Of a stretch of 34,324 nucleotides of DNA, positions 15,852-22,913 are shown one piece after another (position 1 is the first letter of the stretch; every line of letters begins with the position of its first letter). This stretch comes from AP-15 sp035509615. GTDB lineage: Bacteria > Pseudomonadota > Alphaproteobacteria > ATCC43930 > CGMCC-115725. A program made the translations under genes and the position numbers. The notes under the pieces were generated by a model. That model made no database searches. It was not told the DNA's origin and saw nothing but the letters and a program-made list of their open reading frames with translations. Where the stretch lies: the NCBI GenBank assembly GCA_035509615.1, contig DATJLK010000150.1:1-34324 (forward strand). The letters run 5' to 3'.

Positions 15852-17654
15852 TCAGGCGTCGCCCATTTTGAGGGCGGCGATGAAAGCGGATTGCGGGATC
15901 TCGACCTTGCCGAACTGGCGCATCCGCTTTTTGCCCTCTTTCTGCTTTTCGAGGAGCTTGCGCTTGCGGGTCACATCGCCGCCATAGCATTTGGCGAGCA
16001 CATCCTTGCGCAGCGCCTTGACCGTCTCGCGCGCGATGACGCGGCCGCCGATTGCCGCCTGGATGGCAACCTGGAACAATTGGCGCGGGATCAGGTCTTT
16101 GAGCCGCTCGCACAAGGCCCGGCCGCGGCGCTCTGCCTCGTGGCGATGGACGATGATCGACAACGCATCGACCGGTTCGCCATTGACGAGGATGTTCATC
16201 AGCACGAGATCGCCCTCACGATAGCCGTCGATCTGATAGTCAAAGCTGGCATAACCGCGGCTGACCGATTTGAGCCGGTCGTAAAAATCGAATACGACCT
16301 CGTTCAACGGCAAGCGGTAGACCAGCATCGCACGGTTGCCGGCATAGGTCAGATCGACCTGTTCGCCGCGGCGCTCTTCGCACAACGCGAGGATCGGCCC
16401 GAGATAGGCATCAGGGACGAGGATCGTCGCCTTGATCCACGGCTCCTCGATATGGTCGATCCTGACCGGGTCGGGCATATCGGCCGGATTGTGCAGGGTG
16501 CGCATCGCGCCATTCGTCAGGTGCACGCGATAGACCACCGAAGGGGCGGTCGTGATCAGGTCGAGGTCGAATTCGCGCGTCAGCCGCTCCTGGATGATTT
16601 CAAGATGGAGCAGGCCGAGAAACCCGCAGCGAAAGCCGAACCCCAATGCGGCCGAGGTCTCCGGCTCGTATTCGAAGCTCGCATCGTTAAGCCGCAATTT
16701 GGCGAGACTGTCGCGCAACCGCTCGTAATCGGCGGCGTCGGTCGGGAACAGCCCGCAAAACACCACCGGCTGCACCGGCTTGAAGCCGGGCAGCGGCTCG
16801 GCGGCCGGGCGGCGATCTTCGGTGATCGTGTCGCCGACCCGGCAATCGGCGACGGTCTTGATCCCGGCGGTGATAAAGCCGATCTCGCCCGGCCCCAACG
16901 CGTCGACCGCAACCCCTTTCGGGGTGAAGACCCCGACCCGTTCGACCGCGTGCACCGCACCGGTCGCCATCAGCCGGATTTTTTGCCCGACGCGCAACTC
17001 GCCATCCTTGACCCGCACCAGAATGACCACGCCGAGATAGGAATCGTACCAGCTGTCGACCAGCAGCGCCTTGAGCGGCGAGCGCATCTCGCCTTGGGGC
17101 GGCGGCAGGCGGGTGACCAGCGCCTCGAGCACGTGATCGATATTGAGCCCGGTCTTGGCCGAGATCAGGACTGCATCGGCGGCGGACAGGCCGATCACGT
17201 CCTCGATCTGCTCCTTGACCCGCTCGGGCTCGGCCGCCGGCAGGTCGATCTTGTTCAGGACCGGGACGATCTCGTGCCCGGCATCGATCGCCTGGTAGAC
17301 ATTGGCCAAGGTCTGCGCCTCGACGCCCTGGCTGGCATCGACGACCAGCAGCGAACCCTCGCATGCGGCGAGCGAACGGCTGACCTCGTACGAAAAATCG
17401 ACATGGCCCGGCGTGTCCATCAGGTTCAGCACATAGCTCTCGCCGTCCTCGGCGCGGTAGTTGAGCCGGACCGTCTGTGCTTTGATCGTGATGCCGCGTT
17501 CGCGCTCCAATTCCATCTGATCGAGCACTTGCTCGCGCATCTCGCGCTCTTCGAGCCCGCCGCAAGCCTGGATCAGCCGGTCGGCCAATGTCGACTTGCC
17601 GTGGTCGATATGCGCGATGATCGCGAAATTGCGGATATGCGAGAGCGGCGTCAT
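15852..17654 (-). CDS. lepA: elongation factor 4 (ribosomal back-translocase)
   Basis: LepA/EF4 is a ribosome-associated GTPase that acts on stalled or mis-translocated ribosomes. The 600-residue length is exactly typical. GTPase motifs are intact: AHIDHGKST (residues 14-22), the switch region REREGITIKAQTVRL-like segment near 52, DTPGH (80-84) and NKID (134-137). The LepA-specific C-terminal domain is present, ending in KVEIPQSAFIAALKMGDA; the conserved CYGGDVTRKRKLLEKQKEGK segment is near 560. No ribosome binding site is visible before ATG 17654, and a candidate promoter lies only nine bases upstream, so the message could be nearly leaderless. No lepB (signal peptidase) follows, unlike E. 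coli. Identification is certain. Confidence 0.98.
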   Translation of the reverse strand: MTPLSHIRNFAIIAHIDHGKSTLADRLIQACGGLEEREMREQVLDQMELERERGITIKAQTVRLNYRAEDGESYVLNLMDTPGHVDFSYEVSRSLAACEGSLLVVDASQGVEAQTLANVYQAIDAGHEIVPVLNKIDLPAAEPERVKEQIEDVIGLSAADAVLISAKTGLNIDHVLEALVTRLPPPQGEMRSPLKALLVDSWYDSYLGVVILVRVKDGELRVGQKIRLMATGAVHAVERVGVFTPKGVAVDALGPGEIGFITAGIKTVADCRVGDTITEDRRPAAEPLPGFKPVQPVVFCGLFPTDAADYERLRDSLAKLRLNDASFEYEPETSAALGFGFRCGFLGLLHLEIIQERLTREFDLDLITTAPSVVYRVHLTNGAMRTLHNPADMPDPVRIDHIEEPWIKATILVPDAYLGPILALCEERRGEQVDLTYAGNRAMLVYRLPLNEVVFDFYDRLKSVSRGYASFDYQIDGYREGDLVLMNILVNGEPVDALSIIVHRHEAERRGRALCERLKDLIPRQLFQVAIQAAIGGRVIARETVKALRKDVLAKCYGGDVTRKRKLLEKQKEGKKRMRQFGKVEIPQSAFIAALKMGDA

Positions 17655-17997
17655 GCGAGCCGGAACATAGGGCCGACCCGCCGCCGGATCAACGTGGTGG
17701 CATCAGCCGACACCGGTCACGCCGGCGCGCGGCGATGACCAGCAGCGACGCCCGCGGCAATCAGGCGCATGCCGCGACGCGCCGCTTCCGTCTCTCGCCG
17801 CCGAGCCAAGGTTCAACCACTTCGGACGGCGATTTCACCGAGCGGACCGCGACAAAACCACGGTGCCGGAAGCCTGCCGCGAGCCGATATGGCGGCGATG
17901 GCGCATCGGGCGCCCGATCGGCGGTTTTTCCCCGGATCAGTCCAGCCCTGGGTCAATCCGGAGGAAATCGGTTTGCGGACGCGGTAATCTCGCGGCG
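17655..17997. other. 343-bp divergent spacer between lepA and corA
   Basis: The spacer separates two divergent genes. Apart from the candidate lepA promoter at the left I recognise nothing. A GGAGGAA at 17959-17965 is too far from the corA start to serve it, and no in-frame start codon follows it. Frames crossing the region are Arg-rich and are not supported. Confidence 0.5.
17664..17692 (-). promoter_or_regulatory. candidate promoter of lepA, close to the start codon
   Basis: On the minus strand TTGATC (17692-17687), a 17-bp spacer and TATGTT (17669-17664) match four of six bases in each box. The -10 box ends nine bases before the ATG at 17654, so transcription would start about three bases before translation. 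Chance matching is possible. Confidence 0.35.
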
Positions 17998-18993
17998 ATG
18001 CTTATGCTTTATGACAGCCGCACAGCACGCGGCACACGGCCGGCCAATCTCGCCAGCGCGAGCCTGCCGGCAAATGTCGCCTGGATCGACCTGTTGCGGC
18101 CGGAGCCGGACGAGGTCGCATTTGTCAAGCGAACCACCGGTCTCGACGTGCCGACCATCGCAGATCTCAGCGAAATTGAAAGTTCGAGCCGGTTGCACAG
18201 CGAGGATGGCGCGATCTATCTGAGTGCGCCTCTGGTGTACAACGCCGACTCCAATCTTCCGGTATCAACGCCGGTGGGGTTCGTGCTGACCCGCGAGCGG
18301 CTGATCACGGTGCGATTCGAAACGCTGCCCTCGTTCAGCAATTTTGCCGGCAAAGATCTCGCCGCGGAGACCGACCCGCTGAGCAGCGGCGCGGTTTTTG
18401 CCGGGCTGATGGACGCGATCGCCGACCGCCTTGCCGACATTCTGGAGAATATCGCCGGCGAACTCGATACCTTGTCGCACCGGCTGTTTCGCAGCCCGGC
18501 GACCGAGCCCAACGGCCGGCGCCCGCCGGCACGCGAAAGCGCCGATTTGAGGTTCATCCTGCGCCGCATCGGCCATAGCGGCGATCTCGCGTCAAAGATC
18601 CGGGACAGCCTTCACGGCATTGGCCGGATCGCGCCATATGTCGCCGTCCATGCCGCCGATTGGTTCCCTCCCGATATCAAGTCGCGCCTCGACACGGTGC
18701 GTCTCGACGTGACCTCGCTCAGCGATTACGACATGCACATCGTCACCAAGGTTCAATTGTTGCTCGACGCCACCTTGGGCCTGATCAACATTGAGCAGAA
18801 CAACATCATCAAGGTGTTGACGATCGTCTCGGTTGTCGGCATCCCGCCGACCCTGGTCGCCAGCATGTATGGGATGAACTTCAAAAATATGCCGGAGCTC
18901 GACTGGTCCTGGGGCTATCCCTATGGGCTGACCGTCATCGTGTTGAGCGCGATCCTGCCGCTGGTCTGGTTCAAAATTCGTGGCTGGCTCTGA
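17998..18993 (+). CDS. corA: CorA-family magnesium/divalent cation transporter
   Basis: CorA proteins form pentameric Mg2+ channels in the inner membrane. This 331-residue protein has the long cytoplasmic N-terminal domain (ANVAWIDLLRPEPDEVAFVKR), the helical funnel (ADRLADILENIAGELDTLSHRLF), and two C-terminal membrane helices joined by the signature GMN (residues 292-294, in MYGMNF), the selectivity loop of the pore. The acidic turn after it (PELDWSWGYPYG) is also typical. I chose ATG 17998; another ATG two codons on (18004) is equally possible, and the frame extends upstream without a good start. Ribosome binding is weak. It stands alone, divergent from lepA, and ends at a perfect GC palindrome. 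Confidence 0.93.
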   Translation: MLMLYDSRTARGTRPANLASASLPANVAWIDLLRPEPDEVAFVKRTTGLDVPTIADLSEIESSSRLHSEDGAIYLSAPLVYNADSNLPVSTPVGFVLTRERLITVRFETLPSFSNFAGKDLAAETDPLSSGAVFAGLMDAIADRLADILENIAGELDTLSHRLFRSPATEPNGRRPPARESADLRFILRRIGHSGDLASKIRDSLHGIGRIAPYVAVHAADWFPPDIKSRLDTVRLDVTSLSDYDMHIVTKVQLLLDATLGLINIEQNNIIKVLTIVSVVGIPPTLVASMYGMNFKNMPELDWSWGYPYGLTVIVLSAILPLVWFKIRGWL

Positions 18994-19018
18994 ATTTAGC
19001 TGACATGCCGAAATCGGA

Positions 19019-19042
19019 AGCGCCCCCGATATCGGGGGCGCT
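19019..19042 (+). terminator. perfect 24-bp GC palindrome, likely end of the corA transcript
   Basis: AGCGCCCCCGAT at 19019-19030 is followed at once by its exact reverse complement (19031-19042). It begins 25 bp after the corA stop. There is no run of T after it (CGACGCTGTTGG), so it is not a textbook intrinsic terminator, but a hairpin of this strength would stop or stabilise transcripts from either side. Confidence 0.55.
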
Positions 19043-19050
19043 CGACGCTG

Positions 19051-19100
19051 TTGGAATGGTCAGGAGAACCCTTGGTTGGAATGGTCAGGAGAACCCTTGG
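19051..19100. repeat. perfect tandem duplication of a 25-bp unit
   Basis: The unit TTGGAATGGTCAGGAGAACC plus CTTGG occurs at 19051-19075 and again at 19076-19100 without a mismatch. It lies immediately after the stop codon of the small heat-shock gene (minus strand). Perfect identity suggests a recent duplication, or collapse-prone sequence. Confidence 0.9.
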
Positions 19101-19102
19101 CC

Positions 19103-19573
19103 CTAAGCTGCTTGTTTGTGCTCCACGACTGCTGCCGGATCGTGCGGCTGCCCGCTGACGATCTCGATCTTGCGCGGCTTCGCCTCTTCCGGCACTTCAT
19201 GCACCAAGTCGACGTGCAGCATGCCGTTTGTGAGACTGGCGCCAACGACCTTGATATGGTCGGCCAGGCTAAAGCGGCGCTCGAACGCACGCCGAGCGAT
19301 CCCGCGATGCAGATAGCGAGTTCCGTCCTCGTCCTTTTTCGCCTTGCCGGTGACCAGCAGCGAGTTCTCGTGCACGGTCACATCGACCTCGTCGGACGAG
19401 AAACCGGCTACCGCCATCGTCAGACGATAGGCATCCTCACCGGTTTTTTCGATGTTGTAGGGCGGATAGGCAAGTGCCGCAGTGTCGACACGACTGGCCG
19501 CGTCGACTAGGCGCGTCAGCCGGTCGAAGCCGATCGTCGACCGGAACAGCGGGGAAAAATCGAAATGGTCCAT
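19103..19573 (-). CDS. small heat-shock protein, Hsp20/IbpA class A
   Basis: Small heat-shock proteins are ATP-independent chaperones that hold unfolding proteins in the cytoplasm. The 156-residue product aligns along its length with IbpA: DFSPLFRSTIGFDRL at the N terminus, YPPYNIEK opening the alpha-crystallin domain (about residues 36-126), YRLTMAVAGFSSDEVDVTV, YLHRGIARRAFERRFSLADHIKV, NGMLHVDL, and the C-terminal I-x-I anchor at Ile136-Glu-Ile138. I chose ATG 19573, preceded by GGAGAATGTGGCT and matching the IbpA start; an ATG at 19588 is in frame but has no ribosome binding site and would disrupt the leader hairpin. The roughly 95-nt leader folds into three hairpins resembling a ROSE thermometer, with a heat-shock-like promoter upstream. 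Confidence 0.93.
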   Translation of the reverse strand: MDHFDFSPLFRSTIGFDRLTRLVDAASRVDTAALAYPPYNIEKTGEDAYRLTMAVAGFSSDEVDVTVHENSLLVTGKAKKDEDGTRYLHRGIARRAFERRFSLADHIKVVGASLTNGMLHVDLVHEVPEEAKPRKIEIVSGQPHDPAAVVEHKQAA

Positions 19574-19668
19574 AGCCACATTCTCCATCGAGCAATGGGT
19601 TTGGCACCCGCGAAAATCGCCGGATGCCGGTTCGGTTCACGTGCAATCCCATCATCGGCGATTGCACA
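19574..19668 (-). promoter_or_regulatory. candidate ROSE-like RNA thermometer in the small heat-shock leader
   Basis: The leader can form three hairpins. Hairpin 1 is GTGCAATC paired with GATTGCAC (19641-19667). Hairpin 2 is GGCATCC-G-GCG paired with CGC-GGGTGCC around an ATTTT loop (19603-19628). Hairpin 3 is next to the start: CCAT pairs with ATGG around TGCTCG (19585-19598), and the context ATTGCTCGATGGAGAAT resembles the ROSE core, in which U(U/C)GCU pairs with the ribosome binding site through an unusual G-G pair. The GGAG of the binding site lies at its 3' edge. ROSE elements are known in rhizobial small heat-shock genes. The structure is seen; thermosensing is inferred. Confidence 0.65.
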
Positions 19669-19674
19669 ATGTCC

Positions 19675-19702
19675 AGATAATGCCGCTGGAGCTTGAGTCA
19701 AG
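19675..19702 (-). promoter_or_regulatory. RpoH-like heat-shock promoter
   Basis: On the minus strand CTTG (19702-19699), 17 bases, then ATTATCT ending at 19675 fit the alphaproteobacterial RpoH pattern CTTG-N17-CYTATNT with one mismatch (A for the first C). CTTGACT also makes a fair housekeeping -35 box, so mixed use is possible. The predicted start near 19668 coincides with the base of leader hairpin 1. Confidence 0.5.
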
Positions 19703-19738
19703 AGGGCATGCACAGCTTGCCCGACTGCCGGAGAGGGA

Positions 19739-19966
19739 TCAGGGTTTTATACCAAATCCCTGAAACCGCTTGTTGAAGCGCGCCAGTTGGCCGCCGCTGT
19801 CGACCAGCCGCTGCTGTCCCCCGGTCCAGGCCGGGTGCGATTTCGGGTCGATGTCGAGGCGCAGGCTGTCGCCTGCCTTGCCATAGGTCGAACGGGTTTG
19901 ATACGTCGTCCCGTCGGTCATCACGATCGTGATTTCGTGATAATCGGGGTGAATTCCTGCTTTCAT
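19739..19966 (-). CDS. rpmE: 50S ribosomal protein L31, zinc-free type
   Basis: L31 bridges the two ribosomal subunits. The 75-residue product begins MKAGIHPDYHEITIVMTDGT and contains TYQTRSTYGK, LRLDIDPKSHPAWTGGQQ and RLVDSGGQLARFNKRF, which is the usual alphaproteobacterial form. It has no cysteine, so it is the C-minus type that does not bind zinc. The start is ATG 19966, preceded by GGAGGCCGGCAGG; the frame extends 16 codons further upstream but that part lacks similarity. A promoter TTGCCG-N17-TATAAG lies just upstream. Its stop is only 37 bp before the promoter of the small heat-shock gene. Confidence 0.96.
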   Translation of the reverse strand: MKAGIHPDYHEITIVMTDGTTYQTRSTYGKAGDSLRLDIDPKSHPAWTGGQQRLVDSGGQLARFNKRFQGFGIKP

Positions 19967-19990
19967 CCTGCCGGCCTCCAAAGGCACGAG

Positions 19991-20019
19991 CTTATAGCCG
20001 AGCTCTGCCTGCACGGCAA
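19991..20019 (-). promoter_or_regulatory. promoter of rpmE
   Basis: TTGCCG (20019-20014), a 17-bp spacer and TATAAG (19996-19991) on the minus strand give a good housekeeping promoter. The predicted start near 19984 leaves a leader of about 18 nt holding the GGAGG site. Confidence 0.6.
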
Positions 20020-20093
20020 TCGCTGCCGACCCGATCAGGCCGGCAGCCGCCGGAAAGCGGCAACAACCGCTCTCCAGGAGACATGTTCCAGGC

Positions 20094-20567
20094 TTAGCGG
20101 CCGGTCCCGCTGGCAGAGCCGAGATGCCCGCCGGTGACCGGAGAGGTGGTGCTGCCGGCGCCAGTTTCTGTGTTTTCGAGATTATAGGCTTGCGCTTGTT
20201 GCAGCTGTTCCTTGGTCATATCCAAAGTCAGCCGGTTGTTGTCGGTCTTGATAGTGCTTAACGGGACGGCGACGTACTTGCCGCCCATCCCGAGAAACGT
20301 CCCGACATCGACGACTGCATCCACGACCCGCCCATCCTTGTTGATGACGAGGTCTTTGACCGAACCAATGTCACGGTTTTGCATATCATAAACCGAGCTG
20401 CCAATCATTTTGCTCGCCCGGAATTCGTCCGAATGGATCTGGGTTCCTGTGGGGTTCGTCGCGGTTGTGGCACTCTCCTGGGGCGCGGTGGCCGATTGCG
20501 CAAAAGCGAGCGGCGAAGTTGCCATCAGGATCGCTGCGACTGCAGCGGTGAGGTTCTTTTTTGTCAC
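20094..20567 (-). CDS. secreted PRC-barrel domain protein
   Basis: The 157-residue product starts with a signal peptide (TKKNLTAAVAAILMATSPLAFA, cleavage before Gln-Ser-Ala), so it is probably periplasmic. A single PRC-barrel domain follows at about residues 45-125: ASKMIGSSVYDMQNRDIGSV, KDLVINKDGRVVDAVVDVGTFLGMGGKYVAVPL. PRC-barrel proteins of this size are common in alphaproteobacteria and often stress-induced; their function is unclear. The start is GTG 20567, chosen because AAAGAGGAATGCC precedes it and the signal peptide begins there; the frame runs on upstream into unrelated Arg-rich sequence. The tail is Gly/Ser/Thr-rich and may be disordered. A candidate EcfG promoter lies upstream. 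Confidence 0.85.
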   Translation of the reverse strand: MTKKNLTAAVAAILMATSPLAFAQSATAPQESATTATNPTGTQIHSDEFRASKMIGSSVYDMQNRDIGSVKDLVINKDGRVVDAVVDVGTFLGMGGKYVAVPLSTIKTDNNRLTLDMTKEQLQQAQAYNLENTETGAGSTTSPVTGGHLGSASGTGR

Positions 20568-20924
20568 GGCATTCCTCTTTATTAAACTCCGACGTTGACA
20601 AAACATCTGCTTTTTACCTTCGGTTCCGCTTCGATTTCCCGGTAAGGCGAAAGGGTGGACCCGATATCGGCGCCGTATCGGGCGACGTCCGCATGATGGG
20701 ATCGACAAATCGCGGATCGGTCTCGGTTCGACGCGGGCTGCGATCCGAAGCGAGTACGGCAGGCGCTCGCTGTCGGAATGCCGCTGTGGCGTGCCATGAC
20801 GTTACTCTCAAGGCTGCGGTGCCAGGAATTTCCGTCGATCGCCTGCACCAACGTGGTGGCATTGACGACAACGATGTCGAGCCCGTTCCTCCTGTGTGCC
20901 GGTTCGGATCTGGCGGAAATGCGT
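20568..20924. other. 357-bp spacer between the PRC-barrel gene and xerC
   Basis: Apart from the candidate EcfG promoter at 20602-20627 and the ribosome binding site at its left edge, I see no gene, repeat or hairpin of note. Frames crossing it are short and lack start signals. Confidence 0.5.
20602..20627 (-). promoter_or_regulatory. candidate EcfG (general stress response) promoter
   Basis: On the minus strand GGAAC (20627-20623), 17 bases, then TGTT (20605-20602) match the alphaproteobacterial EcfG pattern GGAAC-N16/17-CGTT with one mismatch. The predicted start is near 20595, about 28 nt before the GTG start of the PRC-barrel gene. PRC-barrel genes are known members of such regulons in other alphaproteobacteria, which supports the call. 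Confidence 0.45.
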
Positions 20925-22004
20925 TTAGCGCATTATCCGGGCCCGCGGGTGGGCGTTGTCATAAATCGCCAACAGGCGCTCGGTGTCGACCGAGGTATAG
21001 CGCTGCGTCGTCGACAGGCTAGCATGCCCCAGCAATTCCTGGATCGCGCGCAGATCACCGCCGGCGCCGAGCAGGTGCGTCGCAAAGCTGTGGCGCAGCG
21101 CATGCGGTGTCGCAGTGTCCGGCAGACCGAGATAACCGCGCACCGCCGCCATCTGCAGCTGCACCAGACGCGGGTGCAACGGCCCGCCGCGGGCGCCGAC
21201 AAACAGCGGGTCATCGGCGATGAGCGGATAAGGACAGGCAGCGAGATAATCGGCGATCGCGGCGCGCACCGCCGGCAAGACCGGCAATTGCCGCGTCTTG
21301 CTGCCCTTGCCGGTGACGGTCAGCGTCTCGCCGAGAGGCGCCTCGGCGCGGCGCAGTCCAAGCGCCTCCGACAGCCGCAACCCGCAGCCGTAGATCAGCG
21401 CGATCAGGGCGGTGTCGCGCTTACGCAGCCACTCTTTTCGGGTCACCTCGCCAGCGGCCTCGCCAACCACCTCGACGGTTGCGACGGCGTCATCAACACT
21501 CAACGGTTTTGGCACCCCGGGCGGCAATTTCGGCGAGCGCAGCGCCGCGAGCGCGGTCGTCGCGGCAAGCCCTCGGCGCTGCAAAAACCGCATGAAATTG
21601 CGCAGCACGGACATGTTCCGCGCGAGCGAACTGCGCTCGACGCCATCGCCGGCTCGGTGCGCGAGGTAAGCGCGAAAATCGGCGGGGCGCAGCGCCTCGA
21701 GTGCGGCGAGGCCCGGGACCGCGCCGAGATGCTCGGTCAGAAACTCAAGAAAAGCCGAGAGGTCGCGGCCGTAGGCGGCAATCGTATGGGCCGAGGCGCG
21801 ACGCTCGCCCGAGAGCCAACCGGACCATAACCCGAGGGCCGCGCGCAGATCGTCGCGGGCGGCAAACCGCGACAGCGGCACCGGCTCGGGTGTCGGCGGA
21901 AAGCTCGGCTTCCTCACCGTTTGGCCGGATTTACGGCGATCGCGCGCCAAAATATCCACCCCTATTTGGCAGGGTTCCGCCTTCAGTGACCGCGTTCGAG
22001 CCAC
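20925..22004 (-). CDS. xerC: tyrosine recombinase XerC
   Basis: XerC resolves chromosome dimers at dif together with XerD. The frame gives up to 359 residues. The N-terminal SAM-like core-binding domain is HTIAAYGRDLSAFLEFL. The catalytic domain carries Arg210 (CGLRLSEAL), Lys233 (GKGSKTRQLP), His301-x-x-Arg304 (HALRHSFATHL), His327 (LLGHASLSTTQRY) and the nucleophile Tyr336. GTG 22004 has GGTGGAG ten bases upstream and overlaps the end of the DUF484 gene by 22 bp; GTGs at 21959 and 21917 are possible starts that would remove an Arg-rich N terminus unlike the family. It sits beside a DUF484 gene, a common proteobacterial pairing, so this is the housekeeping enzyme and not a phage integrase. 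Confidence 0.94.
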   Translation of the reverse strand: MARTRSLKAEPCQIGVDILARDRRKSGQTVRKPSFPPTPEPVPLSRFAARDDLRAALGLWSGWLSGERRASAHTIAAYGRDLSAFLEFLTEHLGAVPGLAALEALRPADFRAYLAHRAGDGVERSSLARNMSVLRNFMRFLQRRGLAATTALAALRSPKLPPGVPKPLSVDDAVATVEVVGEAAGEVTRKEWLRKRDTALIALIYGCGLRLSEALGLRRAEAPLGETLTVTGKGSKTRQLPVLPAVRAAIADYLAACPYPLIADDPLFVGARGGPLHPRLVQLQMAAVRGYLGLPDTATPHALRHSFATHLLGAGGDLRAIQELLGHASLSTTQRYTSVDTERLLAIYDNAHPRARIMR

Positions 22005-22738
22005 TGACCGATCGTGATCTCCACCGCGCGCGCCAGAAAGTTCAGCAACTCCGTGCCGAGACCGGGGTCAAAAGTGCCGGGCTTGCGGGTGCCGATGCAC
22101 ATCAGCCCGACTGGCCCCCCGCGACCGAATGACAATCGCACCAGCGCTTGCGAGCGCACCAACCCGGCTGCAGCACCGAACAGGGTCGGGTCGCCGATGA
22201 CATCGGTGCACAGCATCACATCGCGATCGGGGCCGAGCAATTGGTTGACCACACCGGCGCGTAACAGATGGATCCCCGGGAGCGGCAGCCGCGTGGTTCT
22301 CGCCACCGAACTCTCGATCCCGAGGGTGATGACATCGACATCGATCAACACGGCGAGGTCGGTGGTAACGATCTGCAACAGGTGCTCAAAGCTTGCGGCC
22401 TTCAGCATCGTCAGCGCGGCCTTGTGCACCCGGCATTGGGTCGCGAGATTGCCGCGGCTCAGCGCAATCAGCTTTTTGTGCTCATCCTGTACCCGCTGCA
22501 GATCGCTGCGCAGCCGCTCCAGCATGAAATGCTGAAAATCGAGCACCCCGTCGCCGTTGCGGTTGGGCGCCCTCAGCAAATGCAGCGCGTCAGGGTGGCG
22601 GTCGAGAAAATCGGGATGCTCCCGCAAATACCCGATCACATCGGCGGCGCGGGTGGCACTTGCCCGGTTTGGCTGCGGCTCGCCGCTGCCAAGCGGCTTT
22701 GGCTGGTCGTGCGGGCGATCGGCCAAGGCTAACTCCAC
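21983..22738 (-). CDS. DUF484 family protein (GAF-like)
   Basis: This 251-residue protein of the DUF484 family has a predicted GAF-like fold and is widely encoded beside xerC; its function is not established. Seen here are the N-terminal VIGYLREHPDFLDRHPDALHLL segment, DFQHFMLERLRSDLQ followed by a coiled-coil-like helix, then the GAF-like region (LLQIVTTDLAVLIDVDVITLGIE...LVRLSFGRGGPVGLMCIGTR) and the closing LLNFLARAVEITIGQWL. Length is normal. The start is GTG 22738, with no strong ribosome binding site, so the exact start is uncertain. It overlaps xerC by 22 bp and is divergent from priA. Confidence 0.88.
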   Translation of the reverse strand: MELALADRPHDQPKPLGSGEPQPNRASATRAADVIGYLREHPDFLDRHPDALHLLRAPNRNGDGVLDFQHFMLERLRSDLQRVQDEHKKLIALSRGNLATQCRVHKAALTMLKAASFEHLLQIVTTDLAVLIDVDVITLGIESSVARTTRLPLPGIHLLRAGVVNQLLGPDRDVMLCTDVIGDPTLFGAAAGLVRSQALVRLSFGRGGPVGLMCIGTRKPGTFDPGLGTELLNFLARAVEITIGQWLERGH

Positions 22739-22913
22739 GTTGTTGCGCCGCTTAGCACGCGGCCTCGAAAGACGACAGCGGCGAAAACCGATTCATGGCG
22801 AACGACCGAGACCTTTCTCGAGACAGTTGAGCGAAGTCGAGAACGCTTGCCGCCTGCCCTATGTCGAGCAAGTGTAGCCGATGCCCGTGCGCCATGCCAG
22901 TTCCGAGGCGTCT

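Noticed and set aside
15891..17738. Plus-strand open frame of about 615 codons opposite lepA
   Set aside because: lepA is unmistakable on the other strand; the antisense product has no recognisable motif and no ribosome binding site.
20925..22004. Tyrosine recombinase as evidence for a phage or integrative element
   Set aside because: It lies next to a DUF484 gene as housekeeping xerC does, and no phage, att or transfer gene is near.
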